Numbered from the stretch's first letter, positions 1 to 10,800 are shown. The stretch is 64,000 bases of DNA from Leeuwenhoekiella palythoae (GCF_900130045.1 NZ_FQXT01000006.1:226619-290618); one strand, 5' to 3'. Numbers and translations: made by a program. The notes: generated from the sequence alone by a model not told the origin.

Positions 1-282
1 AGCCTCAAGAATGGCGCTGGCATATCCGCGTTTGCGGTACAATGGCTTAGTATACATGCGTTTGATCTCAACGCTTCTGGGACCATATTCTCTAAATGCG
101 CCACAAGCAACAGGAATTCCGCTGTCATACGCGACTATTACATTTTTAATTCGGTCTAAAGCATTAAACTGATTGTAAAATGCGTGATCATCACCATCAG
201 TGACTTTGAGGGTTTGATCCAGTTCTTTTACCATTTTCAAAAAATCAGGATTTTTTGAATCGGTACGTACAAGATTTAACAT
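1..282 (-). CDS. GNAT family N-acetyltransferase, C-terminus cut by window edge
   Basis: The gene reads leftwards from an ATG at 282 and runs off the window, leaving 94 codons. The visible part has the GNAT arrangement: a predicted beta strand (VIVAYDSGIPVACGAF), then VEIKRMYTKPLYRKRGYA, which carries the R/Q-x-x-G-x-G/A acetyl-CoA pyrophosphate loop (residues about 83-88). It should transfer an acetyl group from acetyl-CoA to an amine or small molecule; the substrate cannot be told. No neighbour suggests a pathway. The family call is secure, but the end of the protein is not visible. Confidence 0.85.
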   Translation of the reverse strand, partial: MLNLVRTDSKNPDFLKMVKELDQTLKVTDGDDHAFYNQFNALDRIKNVIVAYDSGIPVACGAFREYGPRSVEIKRMYTKPLYRKRGYASAILEA

Positions 283-606
283 AGTATTGTTTTTCGGGTG
301 GTTGAATTCGAAAGATACATTTCTCTTGTTCCAAAAAAAAGATTTCAAATAAGAATTTCTTAAACGCTTTTCAACATAAAAGCAAAATCTGGTTTTTTGT
401 ACAAATGTATAAGCAAACGCATCGTTTGCAGATTTCTGAATTTTGGAAATGGAAGCAATTTATGGACACCGCCGAAGGGTTTAGTACTCAGTCCCGGTAG
501 TTATCGGGATGCCTTAAAATTGAAAATTTGTTGCCAAGTACATTACCTCACGGGCCTGCCCTAATATAGTTTACTTGGAAGAAAAGCAATCACAGCCTGC
601 TCCATC
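283..606. other. Intergenic region with repeat copy A
   Basis: A 324-base stretch without a gene. Its right half (465-576) is a copy of the dispersed element listed separately. The left part is AT-rich upstream DNA of the acetyltransferase, with no clear TAnnTTTG match on the minus strand. No tRNA-like or protein-coding signal was seen. Confidence 0.6.
465..576 (-). repeat. Dispersed ~100-bp element, copy A
   Basis: On the minus strand it starts with AAGTAAAC, has the middle motif ACAAATTTTCAATTT, then a hairpin (CCCGATAACTACCGGG) and ends near CCTTCGGCGGTG. The TAA of AAGTAAAC is in frame with the esterase upstream, 11 codons after that gene's present stop codon. This suggests the gene once ended on the repeat. 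Copies B-E share the same order of motifs. Confidence 0.75.
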
Positions 607-1479
607 TTACTCACTCACTTCGAGGTAGATATTAATAAAGTTCTCCAATTTCGATTGAAGGTCTAATTGATCTTCGTTGCTCCAGTTGCCGTGGCCTCCG
701 TTATAAATAGTTAGGCTATTGACTACGCTGAATTCCTCTAAGCGTTCTTGCATAAATGTAGCGTTGGTTATTGGCACTAAAGGATCATCGTTGCCATAAA
801 ACATTAGCGTAGGGCTGGTAGCTGTACTTACCTGATATGCCGGACTCACCGCTTGTGCCAACGTATCTGCTTCGGGATATGCGTTTGCATCAATGAGTTG
901 CGGGATGGCGACGCTATATTCAGGATGATTTTGATAGAATTCATCGTCAAGGTTTGTAGGACCTACAATACTGCAAACGCCTTTGACCTGATCATTTTCA
1001 TCATAAACCGAATCATAATACAGTGCGAGATGTGCTCCTGCACTCACCCCAATTAAGATGAATTCTGCACGTACTTGAAGGGTTTCTACGTTTTGTGAAA
1101 TTTCTGTCAGTGCGAGACCAATTTCTTCAAATTGTTGTGGAAAGGCCGTAGTCTCCGGCGGATTGGCCAAAGTATAATTCATATTCAGAATGGCATGCTC
1201 AGGAAAATTCTCTTGTAAAAAGGGAATATACGCTTGCATATCTCTTTTGTCACCGTCAATCCAGCCACCTCCGTGAATCAGCACAAGCACTTTGGTTTTA
1301 TTGCGGCTACGTGCTTCGGGAAGATACAGATCATAGATTTGCTGATTTCCCGGCCCATAAGAAGTGTTGGACAACGTTTGGGCTGGCAGATCTGTGGCTA
1401 CATCAATTGTTGCCGGCACTTCCTCATTAGTACAGGACCATAAGATACAGACAAGAACTATAAGCAAAGCATTTTTCAT
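607..1479 (-). CDS. Alpha/beta hydrolase (esterase-like) lipoprotein
   Basis: Predicted secreted serine hydrolase of the alpha/beta fold, 290 residues, probably an ester or peptide hydrolase of the acetyl-esterase/BD-FAE type. A lipoprotein signal peptide ends in LWSC (Cys16), so the enzyme should be anchored in an envelope membrane. The oxyanion motif HGGGW sits at residues 69-73, the nucleophile elbow GVSAG puts Ser at 146, and Asp231/232 (GNDDP) and His263 (GGHGNW) complete the triad. All catalytic elements are present. It is a single gene followed by repeat copy A. The substrate is unknown. Confidence in the fold is high, in the natural role low. Confidence 0.85.
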   Translation of the reverse strand: MKNALLIVLVCILWSCTNEEVPATIDVATDLPAQTLSNTSYGPGNQQIYDLYLPEARSRNKTKVLVLIHGGGWIDGDKRDMQAYIPFLQENFPEHAILNMNYTLANPPETTAFPQQFEEIGLALTEISQNVETLQVRAEFILIGVSAGAHLALYYDSVYDENDQVKGVCSIVGPTNLDDEFYQNHPEYSVAIPQLIDANAYPEADTLAQAVSPAYQVSTATSPTLMFYGNDDPLVPITNATFMQERLEEFSVVNSLTIYNGGHGNWSNEDQLDLQSKLENFINIYLEVSE

Positions 1480-1526
1480 AATAGGGCAAGGGTTTAAAAG
1501 TATAACGTGAAAACGAGTAATTAGTA

Positions 1527-1553
1527 TAAAAAAAGCCTGCTAAAAAGCAGGCT
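1527..1553 (-). terminator. Rho-independent terminator of the 72-residue gene
   Basis: AGCCTGC (1534-1540) and GCAGGCT (1547-1553) form a 7-bp stem with a six-base loop. Read on the minus strand it is followed by a run of T, so it ends transcripts coming from the small gene at 1684-1902, downstream of repeat copy B. Confidence 0.8.
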
Positions 1554-1579
1554 CAGATATACAGTGATTTGGGTTAATT

Positions 1580-1689
1580 GGCACCGCCAAAGGGTTTTAT
1601 ACTCAATCCCGATAGTTATCGGGATGCCACGAAATTAAAAATTTGTTCGCAATGAAAGCCGAGTGAGCTTGCCCCGAGGTAGTTTACTT
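1580..1689 (-). repeat. Dispersed ~100-bp element, copy B
   Basis: The best-preserved copy. On the minus strand: AAGTAAAC at 1689-1682, the middle motif ACAAATTTTTAATTTCG, a perfect hairpin CCCGATA/TATCGGG, and the end motif CCTTTGGCGGTGCC. The TAA inside AAGTAAAC is the actual stop codon of the 72-residue gene, so the element overlaps the end of that gene. Confidence 0.85.
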
Positions 1690-1902
1690 GATTGGTTTAT
1701 ATTCTCCAACCGAAAGCCCTAAGCAATTCAGTTCATTTTTAATGCGTTCATAAACGCTGGGTTTTGCATAATCAACAGCGATAATGTTTTTTTTGAGGTT
1801 GATCTCTAAAACGCGAACCTCCATAATTCGGTTTAAACAGCGGCTGATCGCATCTTGCGAACCGGTGAAGTTCTTTTCGGAAATTTGAAGCGTAGCTTTC
1901 AT
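1684..1902 (-). CDS. Small protein with HMA-like (ferredoxin-like) pattern, no CxxC
   Basis: A 72-residue cytoplasmic protein. The strand-helix-strand spacing around VRVLEINLKKNIIAVDY and the terminal LNCLGLSVGEY resemble the heavy-metal-associated fold of copper chaperones (compare the usual 'V..V.VNL....V.V.YDP' and 'I...GY'). The N-terminal metal-binding CxxC is absent; only Cys22 and Cys59 occur. It is therefore a fold-level guess, not a metal chaperone call. The last codon and stop (AAG TAA) are supplied by repeat copy B. It has its own terminator at 1527-1553 and no obvious operon partner. Confidence 0.65.
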   Translation of the reverse strand: MKATLQISEKNFTGSQDAISRCLNRIMEVRVLEINLKKNIIAVDYAKPSVYERIKNELNCLGLSVGEYKPIK

Positions 1903-2076
1903 AAATTCTTAAATAATTGGCGGTTAGACTGAAGCGGTCTTATAAAAGTACAACAGGTTTGTTTAAGTAGTGTTAATAAAACGTTGCAAAAACAGTGATT
2001 TACAAGGTTTTAGTGTTAAAATTTTAAGCTAAACCGGTTTAGCCGAAAAGCACATTTTACAAGTGTTTGGCTTACA

Positions 2077-2454
2077 CTAGAGCACTTTTGCCGCTAAATA
2101 GCGTTGAATTGCATAAACATCTATTTGTTTGGTGAACTTTTTGCTTACACTAGGTACATTTTCACTGCTGATCCATATTTTTAATTCGGCATCTAAATCA
2201 AAAGTTCCTGCTGTTTCTAATGAAAAGCGTGAAATATTCTTATATGGTAAGCTTTTATATTCCACTTTACTACCGGTGACACCCTGCACATCAATAAGAA
2301 TTAAGCGCTTTGTAGTAAATATAAAAACGTCTCTCAGCAGTTTAAAGCCAAGCTCAACCTGTTCACTATCGGTAAGTAAGCGTTCATATTTAGTACTTAA
2401 TTCTTCCGCCGGGATCTCACTGGCGTTCCCTAATATTCTTCCTAATAAACTCAT
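2077..2454 (-). CDS. Bacterial PH-domain protein
   Basis: A 125-residue protein starting MSLLGRILGNASEI. It matches the bacterial pleckstrin-homology family (PF08000 type), whose members open with a short helix and then a seven-strand barrel; here the strands are around LGFKLLRDVFIFTTKRLILIDVQG and VEYKSLPYKNISRFSLETAGTFDLDAELKIWI. The FTTKRLILID segment is the family hallmark. I chose the ATG at 2454 because the 21 upstream in-frame codons fit no family N-terminus. Function in the family is unclear, perhaps membrane or protein scaffolding. It is monocistronic. Confidence 0.8.
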   Translation of the reverse strand: MSLLGRILGNASEIPAEELSTKYERLLTDSEQVELGFKLLRDVFIFTTKRLILIDVQGVTGSKVEYKSLPYKNISRFSLETAGTFDLDAELKIWISSENVPSVSKKFTKQIDVYAIQRYLAAKVL

Positions 2455-2565
2455 AGCGCTAATTTTTGAGCTAAAGGTTATAAAAGAAAATTTTAAGAAC
2501 TGTGAGCGTCTAGCCAATTAACAGCGATTTAATAGTAGTGAACCGTGAACATAAAAATTGAAGTA

Positions 2566-2595
2566 AATAAAAAAAGCCTCCGGATGGAGGCTTTT
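2566..2595 (-). terminator. Terminator after xylBA
   Basis: AAAAGCCTCC (2572-2581) and GGAGGCTTTT (2586-2595) form a 10-bp stem with a GGAT loop. It lies 21 bp beyond the xylA stop and ends in T residues on the minus strand. It could work in both directions. Confidence 0.85.
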
Positions 2596-2615
2596 CAATG
2601 CTTTTGAGGAAATCC

Positions 2616-3926
2616 TTAAAATGCATTAGCAATAAGCTGCTCGAACAACTCTTGCTTTCCGCTGTATGGTTTTGGTTCTCCGGTTTGGTGTCCCAAGGTA
2701 CTGAGCGCTTCTAGCGATAAAGCGCCAGATTCAAATTTTGCACCATTCCCCTGATCAAAAGAAGCATAGCGGTTTTTGCGTAGTTCTTTATAAGAAGTAT
2801 GCTGAAGCACGTGATCTGCAGCGATCAGTCCGCGGGCAAAAGTATCCATACCGGCGATGTGGGCGATAAATTTATCTTCAAGATCAGTAGAATTACGGCG
2901 CACTTTAGCGTCAAAGTTGATGCCGCCGCCTTGAATTCCACCACCTTCAAGAATAACCAACATTGCTTGAGTCGCTTCATACACATCAATAGGAAACTGA
3001 TCTGTATCCCAACCGTTTTGGTAGTCGCCACGATTGGCATCAATACTGCCTAGCATTCCTGCGTCAACAGCTACTTGTAATTCGTGCTCAAATGTATGAC
3101 TTGCTAAGGTTGCGTGATTCACTTCAAGATTCAGTTTAAAATCATCTTGTAGTCCGTATTTATTAATGAAACCTAAACTCGTTGCTGCATCAAAATCATA
3201 TTGATGCTTGGTAGGTTCCATAGGTTTAGGTTCGATTAAAAAGTTTCCTTTAAATCCTTGTTTACGCGCATAATCACGCGCAATGGTAAGAAACTGCGCC
3301 AGATGATCCAGCTCGCGTTTCATGTCGGTATTCAGCAAGCTCATATAGCCTTCACGACCACCCCAAAACACATAATTCTCACCACCCAACGCAAGAGTTG
3401 CGTCAATGGCAATTTTAAGCTGCGCACCGGCATAGGCCACTACATCAAAATTAGGATTGGTTGCAGCACCATTCATATAACGCGGATTACTAAAGAGGTT
3501 TGATGTTCCCCAAAGCAGTTTAATACCGCTTTCTTGCTGTTTGGTTTTTGCATAGTCTACAACCGCAGCAATGCGTTTTTCAAACTCCCCAAGACTAGGA
3601 GCTTCATCTACAAGATCTACATCATGAAAGCAGTAATACGGAAGACCTAGCTTGGTCATAAATTCAAATGCGGCATCCATTTTATCCTTAGCACGTATTA
3701 CAGGATCGGGGTTGGCATCCCAGGAAAAAGTTTCGGTGGGAGCGCCAAAAGGATCTCCACCTTTATTGTTAAGCGTATGCCAGTAGGCCATCGCAAAACG
3801 CATATGCTCTTTTAGTGTTTTTCCTGCGACTACTTTGTTTTCATCGTAGTATTTAAAGGCAAGCGGATTATCGCTTTCTTTTCCTTCAAATTTGATTGGG
3901 TCTATGTTTTTAAAATAGGTACTCAT
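2616..3926 (-). CDS. xylA: Xylose isomerase
   Basis: Converts D-xylose to D-xylulose in the cytoplasm. It has 436 residues, the usual length for the class II enzyme. Family motifs are intact: catalytic FHDVD with His101 and Asp104, WGGREGY near 188-194, and the metal/catalytic stretch [14 protein letters not shown] with Glu232 and Lys234. Its ATG overlaps the xylB stop (TAATG), which predicts translational coupling behind xylB. A strong terminator follows. The divergent Nudix-type regulator 1.6 kb away is the likely xylose sensor. Very secure. Confidence 0.97.
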   Translation of the reverse strand: MSTYFKNIDPIKFEGKESDNPLAFKYYDENKVVAGKTLKEHMRFAMAYWHTLNNKGGDPFGAPTETFSWDANPDPVIRAKDKMDAAFEFMTKLGLPYYCFHDVDLVDEAPSLGEFEKRIAAVVDYAKTKQQESGIKLLWGTSNLFSNPRYMNGAATNPNFDVVAYAGAQLKIAIDATLALGGENYVFWGGREGYMSLLNTDMKRELDHLAQFLTIARDYARKQGFKGNFLIEPKPMEPTKHQYDFDAATSLGFINKYGLQDDFKLNLEVNHATLASHTFEHELQVAVDAGMLGSIDANRGDYQNGWDTDQFPIDVYEATQAMLVILEGGGIQGGGINFDAKVRRNSTDLEDKFIAHIAGMDTFARGLIAADHVLQHTSYKELRKNRYASFDQGNGAKFESGALSLEALSTLGHQTGEPKPYSGKQELFEQLIANAF

Positions 3927-5416
3927 TATGCTATTATTTGAATATTATTTTTCCAGGTTTGATATAAATCGGTGTATTGTTGTTTTAATTCGGGTTGAGG
4001 CTCCTGAGTGCTTAATAACTCTAGTCCGTGGGCGGCATCATCCAGACTGGTATAAAATCCATAGCCGTGGGCTGCTCCTCGCGCAGCACCTTCAGCGCCA
4101 TTGGTTTTGTACAGCGCTAAGGTAGTTTGCGTGGTATTTACAAAAATATCTCTGAATACCGGACTCAGGAATAAATTGGCTTTTGTAGCCTTTACGGAAT
4201 GTCCACCGGCGCCAATATGCTGCATTACCTCAAAGCCGTAGTTCATGGCATAAACAATTCCTTCACAAGCAGCGCGAACCATATGGGTGGCTCCGTGCCT
4301 GTTGAAATCTAAATTCTGCAATCCGCTGAAGGATTTCTTGTTATTAAATATACGTTCAACACCATTGCCAAAAGGATAAAAGTTAAGTCCGGCACTACCC
4401 GGACCAGCTTGCGCTGCTTGCGCATTTAAGAAATCGTAGGACAAAAACTTATCTTTTCCGGTGGAAAGTATTTTACGCAACCACTGATACAAGATCCCTG
4501 AACCATTAATACAGAGTAACACGCCGTTGCGTTTTTGAGCTTCGGTGTTATTCACGTGCAAAAAGGTGTTGATGCGATTTTCGGTATCAAAAGCATCTTG
4601 ATCGGTCACCGAATAGATCACTGCGGAAGTTCCGGCAGTAGTGGCGATTTCTCCGGGTTGATTTACGTTAAGTGCGAGCGCATTATTGGGTTGATCTCCG
4701 GCGCGATAGGTGATTGCTACGTCTTTAGAAAAGCCCAAACGCTCAGCGATATGAGGTGCAATAGTCGCCTGATGACTAAAATTAGCCACGACCTCAGGAA
4801 TCACCGCACGCGGAAGATCTAAAGCATCGAGGACTTCTTCGGCTAAGGCATTCTTTTTAAAATCCCAAAGCGCTGCTTCAGAAAGCCCTGATTTGCTGGT
4901 TTGTGCTATGCCCGAAAATTTAGCGGCCAGATAATCGCCCGGAAGCATCATATGTGCGACCTGATCAAAAAGCTCTGGTTCGTGTTGCTGAACCCACTTT
5001 AACTTCGCTGCGGTAAAATTCCCCGGACTTTGCAAAACCCGGTCTTGAAAAAATGTTGCTCCTTTTTCCTGATAGTATTTTTCGCCAATAGGCGCAGCAC
5101 GGCTATCACACCAGATGATAGAAGGCCGCAAAATATTTAGATCTTTGTCGGTAAGTACCAGACCGTGCATTTGATACGAAATCCCAATGGCTTTAATTAG
5201 GCTAATGTCAACACCATGATCTTTTAATTTTTTTACACCCGTACAAGTGTACTCCCACCAGAGTTGCGGATCTTGCTCAGCCCAACCGCTTTGAGGGGCT
5301 TTGATGATCATCTCGTGATCAGGAACCGTGCAACTGCCTACTGATTTGCCAGTGTTGGCATCAAGTACGGCAAGCTTGATTGAAGAACTGCCCAGATCGA
5401 TTCCTAAAAAATACAT
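3926..5416 (-). CDS. xylB: Xylulokinase (FGGY kinase)
   Basis: Phosphorylates D-xylulose to xylulose 5-phosphate with ATP, feeding the pentose phosphate pathway. It has 496 residues. The N-terminal ATPase phosphate-1 loop is [16 protein letters not shown], the QMHGLVL and IIWCDSRA segments are typical of xylulokinases, the second FGGY signature lies around [18 protein letters not shown], and the adenosine loop is [16 protein letters not shown]. It is the first gene of the xylBA operon, transcribed away from the regulator across a 137-bp gap holding candidate operators. No transporter gene is adjacent, so uptake must be encoded elsewhere. Confidence 0.95.
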   Translation of the reverse strand: MYFLGIDLGSSSIKLAVLDANTGKSVGSCTVPDHEMIIKAPQSGWAEQDPQLWWEYTCTGVKKLKDHGVDISLIKAIGISYQMHGLVLTDKDLNILRPSIIWCDSRAAPIGEKYYQEKGATFFQDRVLQSPGNFTAAKLKWVQQHEPELFDQVAHMMLPGDYLAAKFSGIAQTSKSGLSEAALWDFKKNALAEEVLDALDLPRAVIPEVVANFSHQATIAPHIAERLGFSKDVAITYRAGDQPNNALALNVNQPGEIATTAGTSAVIYSVTDQDAFDTENRINTFLHVNNTEAQKRNGVLLCINGSGILYQWLRKILSTGKDKFLSYDFLNAQAAQAGPGSAGLNFYPFGNGVERIFNNKKSFSGLQNLDFNRHGATHMVRAACEGIVYAMNYGFEVMQHIGAGGHSVKATKANLFLSPVFRDIFVNTTQTTLALYKTNGAEGAARGAAHGYGFYTSLDDAAHGLELLSTQEPQPELKQQYTDLYQTWKNNIQIIA

Positions 5417-5444
5417 ATGCGTTTAAATTAAATCTCTTATTTTA

Positions 5445-5479
5445 GTCCAGAGGACAACTTATGGTTTGTATGACTACAA
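5445..5479. promoter_or_regulatory. Candidate operators between xylB and its regulator
   Basis: Two small inverted repeats lie in the 137-bp divergent gap: GTCC-AGA-GGAC at 5445-5455 and TTGTA-TGAC-TACAA at 5466-5479. They are 21 bp apart start to start, which is two helical turns. They are plausible binding sites for the Nudix-family regulator. This is position and symmetry only; no matching known consensus was compared. Confidence 0.4.
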
Positions 5480-5553
5480 GTATACTTATAAAATATGGAA
5501 TCTCATAACCGCTCTAAAAAATTTATCGATATTAGCGATTGATAACCAGAATT

Positions 5554-6249
5554 ATGGCAAAACAATACGAAGCGACCATTTTAGACAGTATAACCATTGA
5601 TTGTGTCATATTTGGGTTCAATCAAGGGGCTTTAGAAGTGCTTTTAGTCAAGCACGCTGATGGTATTAGTAAAGATAAATGGGGGCTCCCCGGAGGATGG
5701 ATTTTTACTGATGAAAGCACAGATGCTGCTGCTAACCGTTTACTGCTCGAACTTACCGGAATTAAAGATGTTTATCTCGAGCAGCTGCGCGCTTTTAGCG
5801 AACCTGATCGTTTTCCGGTTTCTCGAGTGATTACAGTGGGATATTACGCGTTAATTAAAAAGCAAGACTGGACGGGCTTAAAACCCGGAGCTACCGCTTC
5901 TGAAGTAGCGTGGTTTAAAGTTTCTGAAGTGGAAACGCTAATTTATGACCACCGTCATATTTTAGGGGTTGGCTTGCGCAGACTGCGCCGCAGAATTAAA
6001 CAAGAGCCTATTGGATTCAATTTATTACCCGAAAAATTTACGTTGCTTCAGTTGATGCATTTGTACGAAGAGATTCTAGGTTACGAAATGGACAAGCCCA
6101 ACTTCAGAAGAAAAATTCTTAGAATGAATTTACTAACGGCGCTAGATGAAAAACAGAAAGACGTCTCGCATCGTGCCGCCACACTTTATAAATTCAATCC
6201 TGAAACCTATCAAAAGCTATTAGAAAAGGGATTTAATTTTGAGTTTTAA
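5554..6249 (+). CDS. Nudix-fold transcriptional regulator of xylose genes (NrtR/AraR type)
   Basis: A two-domain cytoplasmic regulator of 231 residues: an N-terminal Nudix fold (about 10-140) and a C-terminal winged helix (about 150-231). The Nudix box starts correctly (GGWIFTDE, then R after seven residues), but the REUxEE core reads RLLLEL, so one catalytic Glu is lost and pyrophosphatase activity is doubtful. Bacteroidota use this family (for example AraR of Bacteroides) as sugar-responsive regulators. Divergent placement next to xylBA makes xylose or a derivative the likely effector. The ATG at 5554 is preferred over an upstream TTG because homologues begin near this point. An ADP-ribose-responsive NAD regulator is the alternative. 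Confidence 0.85.
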   Translation: MAKQYEATILDSITIDCVIFGFNQGALEVLLVKHADGISKDKWGLPGGWIFTDESTDAAANRLLLELTGIKDVYLEQLRAFSEPDRFPVSRVITVGYYALIKKQDWTGLKPGATASEVAWFKVSEVETLIYDHRHILGVGLRRLRRRIKQEPIGFNLLPEKFTLLQLMHLYEEILGYEMDKPNFRRKILRMNLLTALDEKQKDVSHRAATLYKFNPETYQKLLEKGFNFEF

Positions 6250-6252
6250 ACT

Positions 6253-6280
6253 AAAAAAAAGCCGCAATCACAAGATTACG
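6253..6280 (-). terminator. Terminator after the efflux operon
   Basis: CGCAATC (6263-6269) pairs with GATTACG (6274-6280), with one G-U pair and an ACAA loop; eight T residues follow on the minus strand. It sits between the convergent outer-membrane factor gene and the Nudix regulator gene. Confidence 0.7.
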
Positions 6281-6304
6281 CCTTTGCTTTTTGTAAACTT
6301 CAGT

Positions 6305-7831
6305 TTATTGCCATCCACCACCAAGACTGCGGTAGAGTTCAATGTTTGCAATTAAGATCTGCTTTTTAGTATTGATTTCATTCAATTCACTTTCTAAGGC
6401 ATCGCTCTGTGCGGTGATCACCTCGAGATAATTGGCAAATCCACCTCTAAATAACAAAGCAGCATCTTTAAGTCCTTTTTGCGTAACCTCGATACGCTCT
6501 TGTGCGATCTTATATTCCTGAGTCAGTTTATTGATTCGGGTAAGCGAATTAGATACATCTTCAACAGCACCAATTAAATTATCCTTAAACTCCAATTGTG
6601 CGATCTCGCGTTCTGTAAGTGCGACACGATAATTGGTTTTCAGTTTACGGTTATTGAAAATCGGCTGAAAAATAGAACCGTTGAGCAATGCAAACGCCGA
6701 ACTAACCGGATCGAAAAAATTTTCCAATTCAAACGAATTTAAACCCAATCCCGCACCAATACTAAGCGATGGATATTTTAAAGCTTCGGCTACGCCCGTG
6801 CGTGCATTTTGAGCGATAAGTTCGTACTCCGCCATCGCCACATCGGGACGGTTTTTAACCAATTCGATAGGAACACCGGTTTTATATTTTTCCTGAAATT
6901 GAATATCATCAAAATTTGCAGTAAGCTCAATGGCACGAGGCGATCTTCCTAAAAGACGGTTCAGTTTATTTTCCTGAACGGTATATTGACGCTCCAATTG
7001 CGGAATTAAAGACTGTGCTTTTAACTGCTGCGACTTGGTTTGTTGCAGCGCTAGCGAAGTAGTCTCGCCCGCATCGTATTGCAGCTTTACAATATTATAG
7101 GTACTATCATTAAGTGCATAGTTCTTTTCGGCAACTTCAACCTGAGACTTCAGCATTATTAAATTATAATAGGTCGAAGCAACTTCGGCGATCAATTCGG
7201 TTTGTACTGCTTTTTTAAATTCCTGGCTTTTCATAAAGTCGGCACGAGCCGCTTCTTTTTGCCATCTCAGTTTGCCCCAAATGTCAATTTCCCAATCAGC
7301 TTGCAGTGCAGAAGTATATTCTAATCTTTCGGTATACAAACTGGTAGGCGGCGTTTCACCGTGGTTACGTCTGGCGCGGTTAGAACCGTAATTATTGTAG
7401 TTCTCAGAATAATATTCTCTTCTAAAGCCTGCCGGAGTCGCGTTTACCGATGGCAAAAAGTTTGCTTTAGATTGGGCTAAATATTCCATCCCAATATCCA
7501 TATTGCGCATTGCTTTTTGCAAGTCAATATTGTTTACCAAAGCGGTATCTATAAGAGCAATCAAGGTGCTGTCTTCTATAAACTCTCTCCAAGGAATGTG
7601 TGACATCATCAGGCTATCGCGCGTAATTGCAGCTTCGGCCAAAGAATCATTAAAAATAGAATCTTTCACATAAAACTCTTCAGAAACATCGTCAAATTGA
7701 GGACGCTCGTATTGTTGACCTACTTTACAACTTCCGAGGATCAATAAGATCAACAAGATGCAACTCGCAATCAGATAGCGTTTTATATTCGGTTTTCTTT
7801 TTATCGTATGTATATCAATTATCTTTTTCAT
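6305..7831 (-). CDS. TolC/NodT-type outer-membrane efflux lipoprotein
   Basis: The outer-membrane channel of a tripartite pump, 508 residues. An extended N-region and hydrophobic stretch end in LGSC (Cys35), which marks a lipoprotein, as in the NodT/OprM branch. The two repeated OEP domains are seen as long amphipathic helices rich in Gln, Ala and Leu (about 190-290 and 400-495), ending IANIELYRSLGGGWQ, the typical NodT C-terminus. It is the last gene of the adaptor-pump-channel operon, 15 bp after the pump gene, and is followed by a terminator. Confidence 0.93.
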   Translation of the reverse strand: MKKIIDIHTIKRKPNIKRYLIASCILLILLILGSCKVGQQYERPQFDDVSEEFYVKDSIFNDSLAEAAITRDSLMMSHIPWREFIEDSTLIALIDTALVNNIDLQKAMRNMDIGMEYLAQSKANFLPSVNATPAGFRREYYSENYNNYGSNRARRNHGETPPTSLYTERLEYTSALQADWEIDIWGKLRWQKEAARADFMKSQEFKKAVQTELIAEVASTYYNLIMLKSQVEVAEKNYALNDSTYNIVKLQYDAGETTSLALQQTKSQQLKAQSLIPQLERQYTVQENKLNRLLGRSPRAIELTANFDDIQFQEKYKTGVPIELVKNRPDVAMAEYELIAQNARTGVAEALKYPSLSIGAGLGLNSFELENFFDPVSSAFALLNGSIFQPIFNNRKLKTNYRVALTEREIAQLEFKDNLIGAVEDVSNSLTRINKLTQEYKIAQERIEVTQKGLKDAALLFRGGFANYLEVITAQSDALESELNEINTKKQILIANIELYRSLGGGWQ

Positions 7832-7846
7832 TGTGGTTAGGTTAGG

Positions 7847-10800
7847 TTATTCTTCAATTTCTTTATCTCCGTAGCGCTCTAAGTTATACTTATCGTGCAA
7901 CATCTGGAAGATGTAAGCCATTACAGGAATCACAAAAATTCCTAAAACAATACCACCTACCATTCCGCCGGCAGTACCTATACTTACAGAGTGGTTTCCT
8001 TGCGCCGAAGAACCTTCAGCAAACATAAGCGGAACAAGCCCCACGGTAAATGCCAGCGACGTCATAATAATAGGTCTGATACGCAGCGCACTCGCTTCGA
8101 GCACCGCATCAAAAGCTGAAAGGCCGGCACGTCTTTTTTGCGCAACGAATTCTACAATTAGAATCGCATTCTTTGCCAAAAGACCTATCAACATAATAAT
8201 ACCAATTTGTACGTAAATATTATTGTCTAGTCCGGCTAAATTGATCGCAGCAAATACACCAAAGATCCCAACAGGAAGCGATAACATTACCGCTAGCGGA
8301 AGTAAGAAACTTTCGTATTGTGAAGCCAAAATGAAATAAACCAGAAGAATAATGATGATGAATACAATGATGGTATCGCCTCCTGAATTTTTCTCCTCCA
8401 AACTCATACTGGTCCACTCATAACTTAAACTCGCAGGCAGTTTTTCGCTGGTTAATTCTTCAATCTTTTTCATTACGTCACCAGTACTGTATCCTTTTGC
8501 CGGAGTCACGTTAATTTTTGCTGCGTTATACAGGTTATAACGGTTCACCACCTCAGGACCATAAGCCTGCTCCAGACGTACAATAGTGTTAACAGGAACC
8601 ATTTCACCTTTATCATTCTTCACAAAAATACTGTTGAAGGATTCCGGTGATTCTCTATATGGTATATCGGCCTGCATATACACACCGTACTGACGGCTAA
8701 AGCGGTTAAAATCCCCCGGTTGTACACGCCCAAAATAGGACTGCACCGTAAACATCATATCCTTTACACTTACGCCTAAAGCCTTAGCTTTTTCATAGTC
8801 GATCTTAAGACGATATTGTGGGAAGTTAGGATTGAAAGAGGTAAATGCGTTATCCACTTCTTTCTGATTGCTCAGGGTGTTGATGAACTCATTTACGATC
8901 TGCCCAAACTCTCCCAAGTCACCATCAGCACGGTCTTGCAGCATAAACTGAACCCCGTCAAAGTTACCAAAACCTTGAATGGTAGGTCTGGGATACATAT
9001 TAAAGTCGGTTTCAGGGATTTGATCTAATTCCGATAGTAAGTGTTTAATTACTTCTTGAATCTCTTGAATTTCACCTCGTTCTGCAGCGTGTTTCAATTG
9101 CACATATCCTAATCCGGAAGACGGACTGTTTGCATTATCTACAACATTGAAACCAGATACGGTATTTACGCCTTTTACAGCGGGATCACGTTGCAAGATA
9201 GAATCTGCTTTTCTCAAGGCAGCATTAGTTCTGTGAAGTGAAGAACCCTCAGGCATTTTCATTGAGAAAATCAAGAAGTTATCATCTTCAGTAGGAATAA
9301 ATGCACTTGGTGTAATTCTAGAAAGCAACACCGTAGCAACGATGATCAAGACTAGGGATCCTACACCAATCCATTTATGATTTAAGAACCAGCGAACCAC
9401 GTTAAGGTATTTGCCGGTGAATTTGTCAAAACCACTGTCAAACTTACGCAGTCCTTTACGCTTCGCTACTTTAACTTTACGTACCTGGCGCAGTTCAGAA
9501 ACGGTTTTAGCCATTCCGCGTTTTTTCTTGTTACGTTTTTTCTTTCCGAAGAAAATTTTAGTCAGTACCGGCGTTAGCGTCAATGCATTAATCGCAGAGA
9601 TCAGTACGGCAAAAATGATGGTGTACGCAAACTCCTGATAAAATACTCCCACAGGACCACTCAAGAACGCAACCGGTAAAAATACTGCAGCAATAACCAC
9701 TGTAATAGAGATAATTGCGCCTGTAATTTCATCCATTGCGGCAGAAACTGCTTTTCGGGCAGAAAGGCCGTGATGCGTCATTTTCTCGTGAATTGCTTCC
9801 ATCACTACAATCGCGTCATCTACCACAATACCAATGGCTAGTACCAGCGATAACATACTAAGTACGTTCATCGAGGCGCCAATTATATTTAGGAAGAAAA
9901 ACGTACCTAAAAGGGAAACCGGAATTGAAATAGCTGTAATAATGGTTGCACGGAAGTCCTGCAGGAATATAAATACTACAATAAATACCAGAATAAAAGC
10001 TTCTACAAGGGTGTGCATCACCTGGCTCATAGATTCATCGATCTGGTCACGTACACTGTAGGTAATCTCATAATCGATACCTTCAGGGAATAATTTTTTC
10101 TGTTCTTCAAGTATTTCTCTAATGCGCTCATCAATGGTTTTTGCGTTTGCACCATTCATTTGCACAATATCAATAGTTACCGAAGGTTTACCGTCAAGAC
10201 GGTTTTCACTGGTGTAGTTAGAAGCACCAAATTCAATACGCGCGACATCTTTAAGACGTAATTGCGCACCATCTTTATTGGTTTTAATGACGAGGTTTTC
10301 ATATTCTTCGATCTCGCTGAAACGCCCGTCATACTTCATTACAATTTCAAAAAGCTCATCTGAATTTTCACCGAATTTACCCGGCGCTGCTTCAAAGTTT
10401 TGATCTTTTACCTGATTGTAAACCTCTCTCGGCGTGAGGTTATAAGAAGCCATTTTTTGTGGATTCAACCATATACGCATCGCATAATCACGCTGACGCA
10501 GTATTGAAGCTTCAGCTAAACCTTCTACACGCTTAAGCTCACGTCGAATATTGATTCGGGTGTATGCGTTAAGAAAAGTTTCGTCATAAGTAGAATCACG
10601 ACTAAAAATATTGATGGTCATAATACTACCTTTCATCCTTTTGGTCACCGAAATACCGGCCTCCGTAACTTCCGGCGGTATTTTTTCAGTAATTACTGAA
10701 ATTCGGTTTTGGATATCTACAGCTGCCTGATCGGGATTGGTTCCCGGTTTAAAGTAAATGGTAACTCGACCACGACCGGAGTTGGTCGCTGTAGAGTTAG

